Assembly (NCBI GenBank): GCA_021803035.1
Contig: JAJZME010000071.1
Coordinates: 27,911-91,910, forward strand
Origin: Acidobacteriota bacterium
GTDB taxonomy: Bacteria; Acidobacteriota; Terriglobia; Terriglobales; Acidobacteriaceae
Direction: 5' to 3'
DNA: 64,000 bases
Shown here: in pieces, positions 27,074 to 37,253 of the stretch
Layout: the number at the start of each line of letters is the position of its first letter
Numbering within the stretch: position 1 is the stretch's first letter
Notes under the pieces: model-generated
What the model was told of the DNA's origin: nothing
The model's database searches: none
Seen by the model: only the letters and a program-made list of their open reading frames with translations
Translations under genes and position numbers: made by a program

Positions 27074-28060
27074 CTAGGCGGCGTGCACGTGTTCGGGCCG
27101 GTTGGCGCTCCATCCCGATTCGCTTCCCGGGCGATAAACCGGAACCAGCCACTTCCCGTAATCGCGCAAGCGCCCATGCACCGCCTCGATATACAAATGC
27201 CGAAGCTGGCTCGTGACCGGACCGACGGTGGCGTCCTTCACGGGCCTGTGATCCACGCGCACCACCGGCGCGATGCCCACCGCGGTTCCGGTCAAGAACA
27301 GCTCGTCCGCCACATACAGCTCGCTGCGGTCGATGGGCCGCTCAAACGGCGTCAAGCCGATCTCCCGTTCCGCCAGCTCCATCACCGAGTTGCGCGTGAT
27401 GCCTTCCAGCAGGTTCTCCGTCACCGGCGGCGTAATCAGCCGCCCCCGCCGCACCATGAAGATGTTCGACGTGGAGCCTTCGGCAACCTGGCCGCTCTCG
27501 TTGAGCAGGATGGCTTCGTCAAAGCCGGCGCGGCGCGCATCGTCGCTGGCCAATGCGCTGTTCACATAGGCGCCGCAGATCTTTCCACGCGCCGGAATGG
27601 CGTTGTCTTCAATGCGCCGCCACGAGCTTACCGTCGCATGCAGGCCCATATCGCTGTGCAGATACTCGCCAAAGGGCAGCGCAACCATCGCAAAGGCATC
27701 GCGATCGTCCGGGCTCACGCCCACGCGCTCCGCGCTCTTGTAGGCCAGCGGCCGGATGTAGACATCGGTGCGCAGCCTGTTGCGCCGCAGCAACTGAACG
27801 GCGATGGCGCAAAGCTGTTCCGTGGTTGCCGGCACCTCGATGCGCAGTATGCCGCAGTTCCGTTTCCAGCGCTCGAAGTGCTCAAGCGGCCGCATCAGGA
27901 ACAGATCCTGCCCGGCCTCGTCCCAATGCGCCCGAATTCCCTCGAAGACGCCGGTTCCGTAGTGCAGCGCGTGGGTCAGAATGCCGACGCGCGCCTCGTG
28001 CAGCGGCATATACTGCCCGCCAAAGTACACAGTCAGGTTTGGATCGGGCTCAACATTCAT
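27074..28060 (-). CDS. ilvE: branched-chain amino acid aminotransferase
   Basis: 328 residues, a PLP class-IV aminotransferase. The catalytic Lys is in RGKICGAYVNSALA; EAILLNESGQVAEGSTSNIFMV and FLTGTAVGIAPVVRVD are the family's C-terminal motifs. It swaps the amino group of Leu, Ile and Val onto 2-oxoglutarate. Its start codon overlaps the end of the oxoacid oxidoreductase gene by four bases (28057-28060), so the two are translationally coupled. This points to breakdown of branched-chain amino acids rather than biosynthesis. Confidence 0.93.
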   Translation of the reverse strand: MNVEPDPNLTVYFGGQYMPLHEARVGILTHALHYGTGVFEGIRAHWDEAGQDLFLMRPLEHFERWKRNCGILRIEVPATTEQLCAIAVQLLRRNRLRTDVYIRPLAYKSAERVGVSPDDRDAFAMVALPFGEYLHSDMGLHATVSSWRRIEDNAIPARGKICGAYVNSALASDDARRAGFDEAILLNESGQVAEGSTSNIFMVRRGRLITPPVTENLLEGITRNSVMELAEREIGLTPFERPIDRSELYVADELFLTGTAVGIAPVVRVDHRPVKDATVGPVTSQLRHLYIEAVHGRLRDYGKWLVPVYRPGSESGWSANRPEHVHAA

Positions 28061-29523
28061 CGTGTCACCTCTTCGACCATCGATTCCCTGCAAACCGCGC
28101 GACCGCGCTCGAGCGCCCGCTCATCCAGTTCCACCCAGCGCGGATTCCTGACCAGGCGGTGCAGAGCGGCGTCAATGCTGGCCTGGGGCACGGCTCCGGC
28201 AATTTCAAGCAGCGCGCCCAGCATCGTCATGTTGCAGGCGCGCGCATCGCCCAGCTCATCGGCCAGATGCGTGAAGGGATGGGCCAGAACATGAACGTCC
28301 TTGCGCATGCACTCGGGCGGAAACTCGTCGCCGTTGTAAATGATCCAGCCGCCCGGCCGCACGCTGGCGTCGAATTTCCTGAGCGACGGCTCATTCATCG
28401 CGATCAGCATATTGGGCGCGCTCACCAGCGGCGAATCGATGGGCGCGCTCGACAAACGCACGTGGCAGTTTGATGTGCCGGAGCGCATCTCCGGCCCATA
28501 AGACGGCAGCCACGACACTTCCAGGCCCGCATCAAGTCCGGCTTCGGCCAGCACTTCGCCCAGCAGCAGCACGCCCTGCCCGCCAAAGCCCGCGATGCGT
28601 ACTTCGAGATCTACTTCAGCCGTTCGTGCCTGCGTCGCTGAAAATTCAGGCTCAGCGGCGCCAACAACGCCCAGAATCTCGGGAATCCGTTCGAGCGGCG
28701 GCGCGGCGGCGGGCGCTGTTTGCGCTTGCGCTTCCCGGGTCCGGTCGCAAAAGACGCCCAGCGGAAAAGTCTTTTCCATCACGTCGCGCACCCAGTGCTG
28801 CGACTCCACCGGGGTCATCTTCCAGATGGTGGGGCAGGGCGACAAAATCTCAACCAGCGAAAATCCCAGGCCGCGCACCTGATTTTCCACGGCGCGGCGC
28901 ACGGCGCGGGCCGCCTGAGCCACCTGCTTGTTGTCGCCCAGGCCCACGCGCTCGATATAAACCGGCGCTTGCAGCGTGGCCAGCAACTCGCTGATGTGCA
29001 GCGGATAGCCTTCCGCCTTTGCGCTGCGGCCCAGCGGCGTGGTGGTGCTCTTCTGGCCCAGCAGCGTGGTCGGCGCAAACTGGCCGCCGGTCATGCTGTA
29101 GATGGCGTTGTTCACAAAGATCACGCTGATGTGCTCGCCGCGGTTGGCGGCGTGCAGAATCTCCGCCGAGCCGATGGCCGACAGATCGCCGTCGCCCTGG
29201 TAGCTGATCACGATGCTCTCCGGGCGGCTGCGCTTCATGGCCGTGGCCACTGCGGGCGCGCGGCCGTGCGCCGCCTGCACGTTGCCCACATCGAAGTAGT
29301 AATAGGTAAAAACGCCGCAGCCCACGGGGCCGATCATGATCGTGCGGTCCTGAATGCCCAGCTCGTCGATGGCCTGGGCCAGCATCTTGTGAACCGTGCC
29401 GTGGCCGCAGCCCGGGCAAAAGTGCGTCTGGTGCTGCAGTTCGCTCTTGCGCTCAAAGCGCTCATAGAACGCCTTCGACCGCCCATGCGAAACGACGTAA
29501 CCGGCTTCCGCTTGGTTAGACAT
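28057..29523 (-). CDS. 2-oxoacid:ferredoxin oxidoreductase, fused beta-gamma subunit
   Basis: 488 residues joining two domains. Residues ~30-265 are the beta subunit: [21 protein letters not shown], and the TPP-site [11 protein letters not shown]. Residues ~305-488 are the gamma domain ([22 protein letters not shown]), with [20 protein letters not shown] and the CoA-binding end. Separate subunits are usual, so the fusion stands out. It decarboxylates a 2-oxoacid to acyl-CoA and reduces ferredoxin. The neighbouring ilvE makes the VOR (2-oxoisovalerate) specificity likely but unproven. It overlaps the alpha gene by 8 bases. Confidence 0.9.
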   Translation of the reverse strand: MSNQAEAGYVVSHGRSKAFYERFERKSELQHQTHFCPGCGHGTVHKMLAQAIDELGIQDRTIMIGPVGCGVFTYYYFDVGNVQAAHGRAPAVATAMKRSRPESIVISYQGDGDLSAIGSAEILHAANRGEHISVIFVNNAIYSMTGGQFAPTTLLGQKSTTTPLGRSAKAEGYPLHISELLATLQAPVYIERVGLGDNKQVAQAARAVRRAVENQVRGLGFSLVEILSPCPTIWKMTPVESQHWVRDVMEKTFPLGVFCDRTREAQAQTAPAAAPPLERIPEILGVVGAAEPEFSATQARTAEVDLEVRIAGFGGQGVLLLGEVLAEAGLDAGLEVSWLPSYGPEMRSGTSNCHVRLSSAPIDSPLVSAPNMLIAMNEPSLRKFDASVRPGGWIIYNGDEFPPECMRKDVHVLAHPFTHLADELGDARACNMTMLGALLEIAGAVPQASIDAALHRLVRNPRWVELDERALERGRAVCRESMVEEVTR

Positions 29524-30610
29524 GAGCCATTTGCTCCTTTCCCGAGGCCTGGGCCCGCTTCATGCGCCGCGCCTGCTCGCGCACCAGCGCCAGCACTTCC
29601 TGGTGCGATGGAACATTGCCGCCCACGCGGCTGAAAAACTCGACCGGCCGCGCGCCGTTCAGCGCCAGGCGCACATCTTCGATCAGTTGGCCGTTGCTCA
29701 TTTCCACCACGATGAAAACGCGCGCCCGCCGGGCCAGCCGCTGGAAATGCGCCCGGGGGAATGGATAGAGCGTGATGGGGCGCAGCAGCCCGACCTTGAG
29801 CCCGTCGGCGCGTGCCTCGGAGGTGACGGCCTTCAGAATGCGCCCCACGATTCCATAGCCGGTCAGCACGATTTCGGCGTCCTCGGTAGACCACTCTTCG
29901 GCGCGGGTTTCGCGCTGCTCGGCCAGGCGATACTTGGCCTCCAGGCCGCGCTGATGCGCTTCCAGCTCGTCGGGGTCGAGGTAAAGCGAGGTGATGAGGT
30001 TGGCGCGTGTCTCGGCCGTGCCGGTTACGGCCCACGTGGGCTGGCGCGGCGCGGCGGCCGCCTGCGGAAACTCGACCGGCTCCATCATCTGGCCGACAAA
30101 TCCATCGGCCAGCACCACGGCGGGATTGCGATAGCGGTCGGCCAGTTCGAAGGCCAGCGCCGTAAGGTCCGCCATCTCCTGCACCGAGTCCGGCGCCAGC
30201 ACCAGCGTGCGGTAGTTGCCGTGGCCGCCGCCTTTCACCACCTGGTGATAGTCGCCCTGCTCGGCGGCGATATTGCCCAGTCCCGGCCCGCCGCGCGTGA
30301 TGTCGGCAATCACGCAGGGCAGTTCCGCGCCCGCCATGTAACTGATGCCTTCCTGCATGAGGCTGATGCCCGGTCCGCTGGACGCCGTCATGCATCGCAC
30401 GCCCGCCGATGCCGCGCCGTAGAGCATGTTGATGGCCGCCACTTCGCTTTCGGCTTGCACGAATACGCCGCCGGCCTGCGGCATGTACTCCGCCGCCGCC
30501 TCGGCGATCTCGCTGGCTGGCGTAATGGGATAGCCATAGAACGCGCGGCATCCCGCCAGGATGGCGCTTTTGACGATTGCTTCGTTGCCCTTCATCAGTT
30601 GCTTGCGCAT
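29516..30610 (-). CDS. vorB: 2-oxoacid:ferredoxin oxidoreductase alpha subunit
   Basis: 364 residues. The N-terminal pyrimidine domain has the family signature [17 protein letters not shown], with [49 protein letters not shown] and [14 protein letters not shown]. It contains the alpha-chain active site with TPP. The symbol follows the VorB/PorA naming style of valine-type enzymes and is not certain. The ATG has AGGAG upstream and it overlaps the ferredoxin gene by 16 bases. Confidence 0.9.
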   Translation of the reverse strand: MRKQLMKGNEAIVKSAILAGCRAFYGYPITPASEIAEAAAEYMPQAGGVFVQAESEVAAINMLYGAASAGVRCMTASSGPGISLMQEGISYMAGAELPCVIADITRGGPGLGNIAAEQGDYHQVVKGGGHGNYRTLVLAPDSVQEMADLTALAFELADRYRNPAVVLADGFVGQMMEPVEFPQAAAAPRQPTWAVTGTAETRANLITSLYLDPDELEAHQRGLEAKYRLAEQRETRAEEWSTEDAEIVLTGYGIVGRILKAVTSEARADGLKVGLLRPITLYPFPRAHFQRLARRARVFIVVEMSNGQLIEDVRLALNGARPVEFFSRVGGNVPSHQEVLALVREQARRMKRAQASGKEQMAHV

Positions 30611-30900
30611 GGGCTTGCTCCTTCGGCGTCGTGGTGTGGGAGGCCGGACGTCTGGCGGCTTGGCGGAAGCACGGCGCGCAGCACCGTAATCGCGCCCGGT
30701 TCAGGGCACACCATGAAGCAGATTCCGCATCCCGTACAGCCGTGGCCGGCGTAGACCGCGGTGCGATAGCCGTAGTGATTCAGCCGCTCGCTCAGGCCGA
30801 TCACCTTGGGCGGGCAGGCTTCGATGCAAAGCCCACATCCCTTGCACTCGTCCGTATCGATCCGCAGCAGGCCCCGGTCTTTCTTCTCTGTATTTGTCAT
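30595..30900 (-). CDS. 2[4Fe-4S] ferredoxin subunit (delta) of the oxoacid oxidoreductase
   Basis: 101 residues with two clusters, [12 protein letters not shown] and [12 protein letters not shown], the classic bacterial ferredoxin pair, plus a Pro/Ser-rich C-terminal tail. It would carry electrons from the oxoacid oxidoreductase. Start ATG has GGAAGGA upstream. Overlaps the alpha gene and lies 22 bases below the CoA-transferase. Confidence 0.92.
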   Translation of the reverse strand: MTNTEKKDRGLLRIDTDECKGCGLCIEACPPKVIGLSERLNHYGYRTAVYAGHGCTGCGICFMVCPEPGAITVLRAVLPPSRQTSGLPHHDAEGASPCASN

Positions 30901-30922
30901 TCCTTGTTCCTTCCCCGCGCAC

Positions 30923-32248
30923 TCAGAAAGGTGCGGCGGTTGTCCTTTCGCGCTCCAGGTAATGCGCGCGCAATGCAAAGTCTTCCAGCTCCTGTCTGAA
31001 GCGCGGATCGGCAATTGCGATCAGCGCCTCGGCGCGTTCGCGCAGCGTCTTTCCGTGCAGATAGGCGATGCCGTACTCGGTCACCACGTAGTGCACATCC
31101 GCGCGCGACGTCACCACGCCGGCGCCCGGTTCCAGCACCGGCACAAGGCGCGATACCTTTCCATCCAGCGCCGTTGCGGGCAGCGCGATAATCGGTACGC
31201 CGCCTTTGGCGCGCGCCGCGCCGCGAATGAAGTCCAGTTGTCCTCCGAAGCCGCTATACGGCCTGGTGCCGATGGAGTCCGAGCAGACCTGGCCGGTAAG
31301 ATCCACCTGGATGGCCGAGTTGATGGCTACCATGCGCTCGTTTTGCGCCACCACAAATGGGTCGTTGGTATAGCTCACGGAGCGGAACTCGAAGCTTGGG
31401 TTGTCGTCGATAAAGTCGAACAGACGCTGTGTCCCCAGCACGAAGGCGGCCACCACCTTGCCCCGGTGCAGCGACTTGCGCTCGCCGTTCACCACGCCCG
31501 ACTCCATGAGCTCGATCAGTCCGTCCGCGCACATTTCGGTGTGAACGCCCAGGTCGCGCTTGTCGTTCAGGCAGGCCAGCACCGCTTCGGGAATGCCGCC
31601 GATGCCGGTTTGCAGCGTGGCGCCGTTGGGAATCAGCGAAGCCACATTGCGCGCCACGCGCAGGTGCATGTCAGTGAAGGGCTCGGCGCGCAGCTCCAGC
31701 AGCGGTCGCGATGTCTCTACGATGGCGGAAAGCCGGCTTACATGCAGAAAGGTGTCGCCGTGCGTGCGCGGCATCTGGTCGTTCACCTCGGCGATCAGCA
31801 CCGGCGCCATGCGCGCCGCGGTCAGGGTGCAGTCCACCGTTGTTCCCAGGCTCACGAAGCCATGCGCGTCGGGCGGCGACACCTGCATCAGGACCACATC
31901 CAGCGGAAGCCCGCCATCGCCGAACAGTCCTTCAATCTCGCTCAGGAAGATCGGCGTGTAGTCGGCGCGCCCGGCGGCTACGGCTTCGCGCACGTTCGAT
32001 CCCAGAAACAGCCCGCGATGCCGGAAGTGGCCTTCGTACTCCGGGCGCGTATAGTCGGCGCTGCCCAGCGTCATCATGTGGACGATTTCAACGTCCTGCA
32101 CTTCACCTGCGCGCGCCACCAGGGCATCGACCAGCGTGCTCGGCGTGCCGCATCCGGACTGGATCCACACCCGCGCCCCGGATCGTACTGCTTCGAGGGC
32201 CCTAGCTGCGCTCATGCACTTGCGCCCGTAAACTTCGCTCCACGCCAT
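30923..32248 (-). CDS. acetyl-CoA hydrolase/transferase family, 4-hydroxybutyrate CoA-transferase-like
   Basis: About 441 residues. It has the CoA-transferase motif [16 protein letters not shown] and the catalytic-Glu region ([12 protein letters not shown]), with [25 protein letters not shown] and the closing [18 protein letters not shown]. Such enzymes move CoA from an acyl-CoA to acetate or another acid. As the first gene of the operon, it could turn the acyl-CoA from the oxidoreductase into a free acid. The start (ATG 32248) is chosen for AAAGG ten bases upstream; 32275 is an alternative. Confidence 0.9.
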   Translation of the reverse strand: MAWSEVYGRKCMSAARALEAVRSGARVWIQSGCGTPSTLVDALVARAGEVQDVEIVHMMTLGSADYTRPEYEGHFRHRGLFLGSNVREAVAAGRADYTPIFLSEIEGLFGDGGLPLDVVLMQVSPPDAHGFVSLGTTVDCTLTAARMAPVLIAEVNDQMPRTHGDTFLHVSRLSAIVETSRPLLELRAEPFTDMHLRVARNVASLIPNGATLQTGIGGIPEAVLACLNDKRDLGVHTEMCADGLIELMESGVVNGERKSLHRGKVVAAFVLGTQRLFDFIDDNPSFEFRSVSYTNDPFVVAQNERMVAINSAIQVDLTGQVCSDSIGTRPYSGFGGQLDFIRGAARAKGGVPIIALPATALDGKVSRLVPVLEPGAGVVTSRADVHYVVTEYGIAYLHGKTLRERAEALIAIADPRFRQELEDFALRAHYLERERTTAAPF

Positions 32249-32756
32249 CTTGGCTTGCCTTTCCGCCAGCCGCATTCGCGGCCGCTTCAGACCCTTCGCG
32301 TGTGCCGGGCCGGCTTGCTCCGCGCCCACCGCGTCCTTACCGGAAGCAGGACCCAAGGCCCGCATTATGCTACGAACCGCGGAAAAAGATAGCAGTGATG
32401 AACATCACCCAACGCGCCGTCAAAGTGCACATCGGCGGGAAGTTGGCTTCAAATATGGGGGGCGTTGAATCGGGCTGAAATTGGGACAGACCGGGCGGGA
32501 CATTTCAATTGCCGGAAGGCCGTGGCATTCATGCCGCGCAAAAGAAGGGAGCCGGCGGCGCCGGTTCATGGGAAACGGTCTTACCGCGGGCACAGGGAAG
32601 GGAATGATCGATCTCTGCAAAAGGAATGGAACGCTGTCATCGGGCCGCAGCCCCGCTCCGCAGGGCTGCGGCCCGATGATCGGTTGGGCCGCGCATCGAA
32701 TGCCTTCCAATGCCGCGGGCCCTCTCCGGCGCGGCCGAAGATTTTGATCCGATTTC
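32249..32756. other. intergenic region between iclR-type gene and CoA-transferase
   Basis: 508 bases without a supported gene. It holds a perfect 16-bp hairpin at 32638-32678 and probably the promoter of the VOR operon. No second regulator is seen. Confidence 0.5.
32638..32678. terminator. 16-bp perfect hairpin downstream of the IclR gene
   Basis: CATCGGGCCGCAGCCC and its exact complement (32663-32678) are separated by a 9-base loop. It lies about 80 bases beyond the IclR stop. There is no U tract, so it may be a terminator, a stability element or a REP-like repeat. Confidence 0.45.
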
Positions 32757-33569
32757 TCAGGCCGGCACCGCAATCCGCGCGGCGCGTCCCATCGGTATAT
32801 ACCCCATGTCCATCGAAATCCCGCGCACGCATTGCAGCAGATGGTTGGCGATGGCCGGCAGCTTTTGCGCTGTTACCCGGAATGACGGCCCGGAGACGCT
32901 TACGGCCGCCACCGGCTGGCGCTGTGCGTCCAGCACCGGCACGGCGATGCAGCGCAGGCCCTCTTCGAACTCTTCGTCATCTACCGCGTATCCGCGCCGG
33001 CGCGTCTTTTCCAGCTCAACGCGCAACGCCTCCGGCGTCGTGATGGTGCGGTGCGTGAAGCGTTCGAACCGGGTGCGGCGCAGCACATCCTCAACGCGAT
33101 CCTCAGGCAGAAACGCCAGGATGGCCTTGCCCACCGACGTGCAGTGCACCGGGTGGCTGGCCCCGATGCGCGTAATCATGCGCACCGAGCGCGCCGGCTC
33201 AATCTTGTCGATATAAATAACGCGCGCAGCTTCCAGCAGCGCCAGGTGCGCCGTCTCTTCCGTCTCGGATACCAGCCGCCGCAAATACGGCTGCGCCCGC
33301 TCGCGCAGGTCATATTGCTCAATGGCGCGGTTCCCGTAGTCGAACAGGCGCAGGCCAAGGCGGAACTTCCCGTTGCCTGTGCGTTCGACCATACGGTGCC
33401 GCTCCAGAACCATCAGGAAGCGGTGCGCCGTACTCTTGTGTAATTGCAACGAAGAAGCGACCTGCGCCAGGCCGAGAGGCGTATCGCTCTCGCCCAGCAA
33501 ATCCAAAACAGCAAATGCACGATCTAAGGCCTGAACTTTGTATGTGCCCTGCGGGCTTGCGTCTCGCAT
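32757..33569 (-). CDS. IclR-family transcriptional regulator
   Basis: 270 residues: an N-terminal winged helix-turn-helix (LGLAQVASSLQLHKSTAHRFLMVLERHRMVER) and a C-terminal IclR effector domain (SVRMITRIGASHPVHCTSVGKAILAFLP, RRRGYAVDDEEFEEGLRCIAVPVLD). Regulators of this family usually control nearby catabolic genes in response to an acid. It lies 508 bases upstream of the VOR operon on the same strand, so it is the best candidate to control it, but this is inference. Confidence 0.93.
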   Translation of the reverse strand: MRDASPQGTYKVQALDRAFAVLDLLGESDTPLGLAQVASSLQLHKSTAHRFLMVLERHRMVERTGNGKFRLGLRLFDYGNRAIEQYDLRERAQPYLRRLVSETEETAHLALLEAARVIYIDKIEPARSVRMITRIGASHPVHCTSVGKAILAFLPEDRVEDVLRRTRFERFTHRTITTPEALRVELEKTRRRGYAVDDEEFEEGLRCIAVPVLDAQRQPVAAVSVSGPSFRVTAQKLPAIANHLLQCVRGISMDMGYIPMGRAARIAVPA

Positions 33570-33752
33570 ATTGGTCCTCTATTCCGCGATTTAACTACAT
33601 TTTTTAGCTTTTCAGAATATGAGATTCGCGTCAAGATGTGAATTACGCCTTTTTGTAAGTCCTTTTGCACCAGCTTCAGAGGGCGCAAAAATCGCAGGCG
33701 GAGCCGCCTTCCGCACCCATCGCGCAGATGAAATTCCTTTTATTTTCAATAG

Positions 33753-35648
33753 TTAGGCGTTGTCTTCCGGCACCAGATCGCCCTCGCCCGGTGCCAGGAA
33801 CAGGTTTGCTTCCAGCCCGTGCTGCCGCGTGTAGAGGTCGTAGTAGCGACCGCCCAGCGCGAAGAGCTCGGCGTGGTTGCCCCGTTCCACGATGCGCCCG
33901 TCCTCGACCACCAGAATCTGGTCGGCGCGGCGGATGGTCGACAGCCGGTGGGCAATCACAAATGTTGTGCGCCCCTGCATCAACTGGCTCAACCCGGCCT
34001 GGATCATCGCTTCCGACTCGGAGTCCAGCGAGCTGGTGGCCTCGTCGAGGATGAGGATGCGCGGCTCGGCCAGGAGCGCCCGCGCAATTGACAGCCGCTG
34101 CCGCTGCCCGCCGGAAAGCTTCACGCCGCGCTCGCCCACCAGCGTGTCATAGCCCTCTGGAAAGCGCTCGGCAAACTCGTCCACCCGCGCCGTGCGGCAG
34201 GCGAAGAGGAACTGCTCTTCGCTGGCGTCGGGCCGCGAAAACATCACGTTCTCGCGAATGCTCCCGTCGAAGAGGAACGACTCCTGCAGCACCACGCCCA
34301 ACTGTGAGCGGAAGGTGTGCAAGTCCACGTGTGCCAGGTCCACGCCGTCCACCAGCACCCGCCCCTGCGACGGCGTGTGGAAGGCGCACAGCAGGCTGAT
34401 GATCGTCGATTTGCCCGAGCCCGATGAGCCCACCAGCGCGGTCACCATGCCCGGCTGCGCCGAGAAGCTGACCCCGTACAGCACCGGCTTGCCGGGCGTG
34501 TAGGCAAACTCCACATCATCAAATCGCACGTTTCCTGCAATGGGCGGCATCTGCACCGTGCGGCCGGGCATCTGGTTTTCCTGCAGCTCGTTCAGCAGCT
34601 CGTTGGTGCGGTCCAGGCCGGCAAAGGCCTCGGTCAGTTGCGTGCCCACGTTCACCATCTGGAAGACCGGCGCGATCATGAAGGCCAGGAACATGTTGTA
34701 TTGGAGGTAATCGCCGGCGTTCCAGGCTCTTTCGAGCACAAGATGCCCGCCCAGCCACATGACCAGCGCCGACACCACGCCCAGCACCGTTGTGGATGCG
34801 GAGCTGAGCATGCTGGTCATGGTCAGCGATTTCATCACGTTCGCCAGCAGCCGGTCCACGCCCGCGGAAAACACCCTGTGTTCGCGCTCTTCGGCGTGAT
34901 AGCCCTTGACCACGCGCACGCCGCCCAGCGACTCCGTCAGCCGCCCGGTGACCTCGGCGTTGATCCGGCCTCTTTCGCGGAAGGTGGGACGAAGCACCTG
35001 GAAGCCGTATCGCAGCACGAACACAAACCCGCCCACCACCGCAAAGACGACGAGCGTCACCTTGGGGCTGCTGTGCAGCAGAAAGAAGAAGACCAGGACG
35101 GCCGTAAAGATCCCGCCCAGGAACTGCACCAGGCCGGTTCCGATCAGGTTGCGCACGCCCTCCACATCGGTCATGATGCGCGCCACCAGAGTCCCCGTGC
35201 GATTTTCGTCGTAGTAAGCCACGGAGAGCAGACCCACATGCCGCTGCACCTCGCGGCGCATATCGGCAATCAGCCGTTGGCCGGCCACTGAGAGCAGTTG
35301 CGTCAACGAGTAGGAGGTGATCGCCTGCACCAGCGTGGCCACCACCACGATGCCCACGATCTGCGGCAGCACGTGCGGGTCGGGATGAACGGCAAGCACT
35401 GTGTTCAGCAGGGACTTGGAAAGGTAGGGCATAACCAGGCCGGCTACGCGGTTGACCAGCATCAGCACCAGTCCGGCCACAATAAGCCCCTTGCGCGGTG
35501 CCACCAGCCGCCATACCTGCGGAGCGAGTCTTTTCAGATTGGGTTTGGTTTTGGGCAGATCGGCCATGCCGGCGCGCGCGCTTCGGCCGTGTGGCGAGCG
35601 CTCGGCACGCATGCCTATTCCCATCCCGCCGCCGTGCAGGCCACCCAT
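33753..35648 (-). CDS. ABC exporter, fused permease-ATPase (MsbA/multidrug type)
   Basis: 631 residues. An N-terminal six-helix exporter domain (residues ~50-350) and a C-terminal ATPase: Walker A GSSGSGKST, signature LSGGQRQR, Walker B ILILDEATSSLD, switch AHRLST. It is a half-transporter that works as a dimer, moving lipid or drug across the inner membrane. It starts 3 bases after the small membrane protein's stop, so both are one operon. The ATG lacks a good ribosome site, fitting translational coupling. Confidence 0.93.
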   Translation of the reverse strand: MGGLHGGGMGIGMRAERSPHGRSARAGMADLPKTKPNLKRLAPQVWRLVAPRKGLIVAGLVLMLVNRVAGLVMPYLSKSLLNTVLAVHPDPHVLPQIVGIVVVATLVQAITSYSLTQLLSVAGQRLIADMRREVQRHVGLLSVAYYDENRTGTLVARIMTDVEGVRNLIGTGLVQFLGGIFTAVLVFFFLLHSSPKVTLVVFAVVGGFVFVLRYGFQVLRPTFRERGRINAEVTGRLTESLGGVRVVKGYHAEEREHRVFSAGVDRLLANVMKSLTMTSMLSSASTTVLGVVSALVMWLGGHLVLERAWNAGDYLQYNMFLAFMIAPVFQMVNVGTQLTEAFAGLDRTNELLNELQENQMPGRTVQMPPIAGNVRFDDVEFAYTPGKPVLYGVSFSAQPGMVTALVGSSGSGKSTIISLLCAFHTPSQGRVLVDGVDLAHVDLHTFRSQLGVVLQESFLFDGSIRENVMFSRPDASEEQFLFACRTARVDEFAERFPEGYDTLVGERGVKLSGGQRQRLSIARALLAEPRILILDEATSSLDSESEAMIQAGLSQLMQGRTTFVIAHRLSTIRRADQILVVEDGRIVERGNHAELFALGGRYYDLYTRQHGLEANLFLAPGEGDLVPEDNA

Positions 35649-35651
35649 CTT

Positions 35652-36032
35652 TTATATCTTACGCAACCGGCGGGCCACGATGAACGACCGCACGCACAAC
35701 AGCACGTAGATCAGAAGCACCGCGGCCATTGCCAACTGCGCGTCAAGCTGGATCATGTCCGGCGCCATGCCGGCCGATTGTGCGCGCAGGTAGCCCTGGA
35801 TGGCCGCAACCACCGCGCCGATAAAGCCGACCAGGCCGATGGTCACATTGATGTGCATGAACAGCTTGCGCCGGCCTTCGCTGGGGCTGATGGCGAGGAC
35901 GCCAAAGATGCCCAGCGCCACGCCGAACCATGCCGGAATCAGCGCCGTGGAGAAATGGCTGCCCGTGCCAAAGTAGCCAATCAAGCCAAGAGCAATTAAA
36001 AGAGCGGCAAATATAAGGGTCACCTTTGCCAT
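35652..36032 (-). CDS. small four-helix membrane protein
   Basis: 126 residues with four predicted helices and a few charged loops (SEGRRKLFMHINVTIGL, RRLRKI at the end). The family is uncharacterised to me. The ATG has GGAGGTCTCGC upstream. It is directly upstream of the ABC exporter, with only 3 bases between stop and start, so a role in that exporter's operon is plausible. Confidence 0.75.
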   Translation of the reverse strand: MAKVTLIFAALLIALGLIGYFGTGSHFSTALIPAWFGVALGIFGVLAISPSEGRRKLFMHINVTIGLVGFIGAVVAAIQGYLRAQSAGMAPDMIQLDAQLAMAAVLLIYVLLCVRSFIVARRLRKI

Positions 36033-36064
36033 GCGAGACCTCCATCCCTGTGCATGGCAAGAAT

Positions 36065-36170
36065 AGCAGCTTGCAGTTTTCGGTTCACAGTTCCCGGCCC
36101 TCGATGTTGACGCCGCGCCGCGGCGCCGCACGCCGACCGAGCACTGTGAACTTTCAACTGCGAACCGTTC
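36065..36170. repeat. dispersed imperfect inverted-repeat element, copy 2
   Basis: Lies right after the kdgK stop, like copy 1 after gap. It carries GGTTCACAGTTC (36082-36093) and the exact 12-mer AACTGCGAACCG (36156-36167) shared with 19698-19763, in the same order. The region between includes a GC-rich palindrome (GCCGCGCCGCGGCGCCGC). Confidence 0.5.
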
Positions 36171-37253
36171 TTACCGCTGAATGCGCGCCGAGCCGCCCTT
36201 CGCGAAGGACCGTACCTGATCCAGCGTCGCCATGGTGGTGTCGCCGGGGAAGGTGGTCAGCAGCGCGCCGTGCGCCCAGCCGAGCCGCAGCGCCTCTTCG
36301 GGAGACGCGCCGGTGAGCAGGCCGTAAATGAAGCCCGCCGCAAAGCCGTCGCCGCCGCCCACGCGGTCGTAGACGTCGAGCTCCGCCGTAGGCGCGCTAT
36401 ACGTCTTGCCGTCGATCCAGACCACCGCGCTCCATCCGTGCCGATTGGTGGACCGCACCTCGCGCAGCGTGGTGGCAACCACCTTCACCTTGGGATACTT
36501 CTTGACGACCTGGTCGATCATGGCGAAAAAGACGCTCGGGTCCAGCTTCGACTTCGCCGCCATTTCCGGCCCCGGAATGCCCAAACCCTTCTGCAGGTCT
36601 TCTTCGTTGCCCACCAGCACGTCCACGTTCTCCACGATCTTGCCAATCGTCTCCACGGCATGATCTTCGCCGCCGGAGATCTTCCACAGCTTGGCGCGGA
36701 AGTTCAGGTCGAACGAAGTGATCGCGCCCGCCGCCTTGGCTTCCTTCATCATCTCGGCCGCCAGCGGCGCGGTGGTCGGCGACAGCGCCGCAAAGATGCC
36801 GCCGGAGTGCGCCCAGCGCACGCCCCTGGAAAAGATCGCTTTCCAGTCGAAGTCGCCCGGCTTCAGCCGTGCCGCTGCCTCGTTCGACCGGTTATAGAAC
36901 ACCACCGGCGCGCGCACGCCGAAGCCCTGGTCGCTATAGACCGTGGCCATATTCGGGCCGGTTACGCCGTCATGCTCAAAGTGCTTGTAGAACGGCTTCA
37001 CGCCCATGGCGCGCACCCGCTCGGCTATCATGTCGCCAATCGGATAGTCCGACATGGCGGTGGCAATGCCCGCCTTCATGCCGAAACAATCGGCCAGATT
37101 CGCGGCCACGTTGAACTCGCCGCCACTGACGTGGATCCTGCACTCCGTCGCCTTGCGGAAGGGAACGATTCCCGGATCAAGTCTGTGCACCAGCGCGCCC
37201 AATGACAGAAAATCCAATTCGCCATCCTTGCGGATGTTCAATGCTTCACTCAT
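36171..37253 (-). CDS. kdgK: PfkB-family sugar kinase, KDG kinase-like
   Basis: 360 residues, a ribokinase-fold kinase. The substrate segment FRKATECRIHVSGGEFNVAANLADCFGMKAGIATAMSDYPIGD and the C-terminal anion hole VYDRVGGGDGFAAGFIYGLLTG with the catalytic Asp are typical. The closest fit is 2-keto-3-deoxygluconate kinase, but no other pectin/Entner-Doudoroff gene is in the window, so the substrate remains inference. A FadR/KdgR-type operator overlaps its promoter. Confidence 0.82.
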   Translation of the reverse strand: MSEALNIRKDGELDFLSLGALVHRLDPGIVPFRKATECRIHVSGGEFNVAANLADCFGMKAGIATAMSDYPIGDMIAERVRAMGVKPFYKHFEHDGVTGPNMATVYSDQGFGVRAPVVFYNRSNEAAARLKPGDFDWKAIFSRGVRWAHSGGIFAALSPTTAPLAAEMMKEAKAAGAITSFDLNFRAKLWKISGGEDHAVETIGKIVENVDVLVGNEEDLQKGLGIPGPEMAAKSKLDPSVFFAMIDQVVKKYPKVKVVATTLREVRSTNRHGWSAVVWIDGKTYSAPTAELDVYDRVGGGDGFAAGFIYGLLTGASPEEALRLGWAHGALLTTFPGDTTMATLDQVRSFAKGGSARIQR

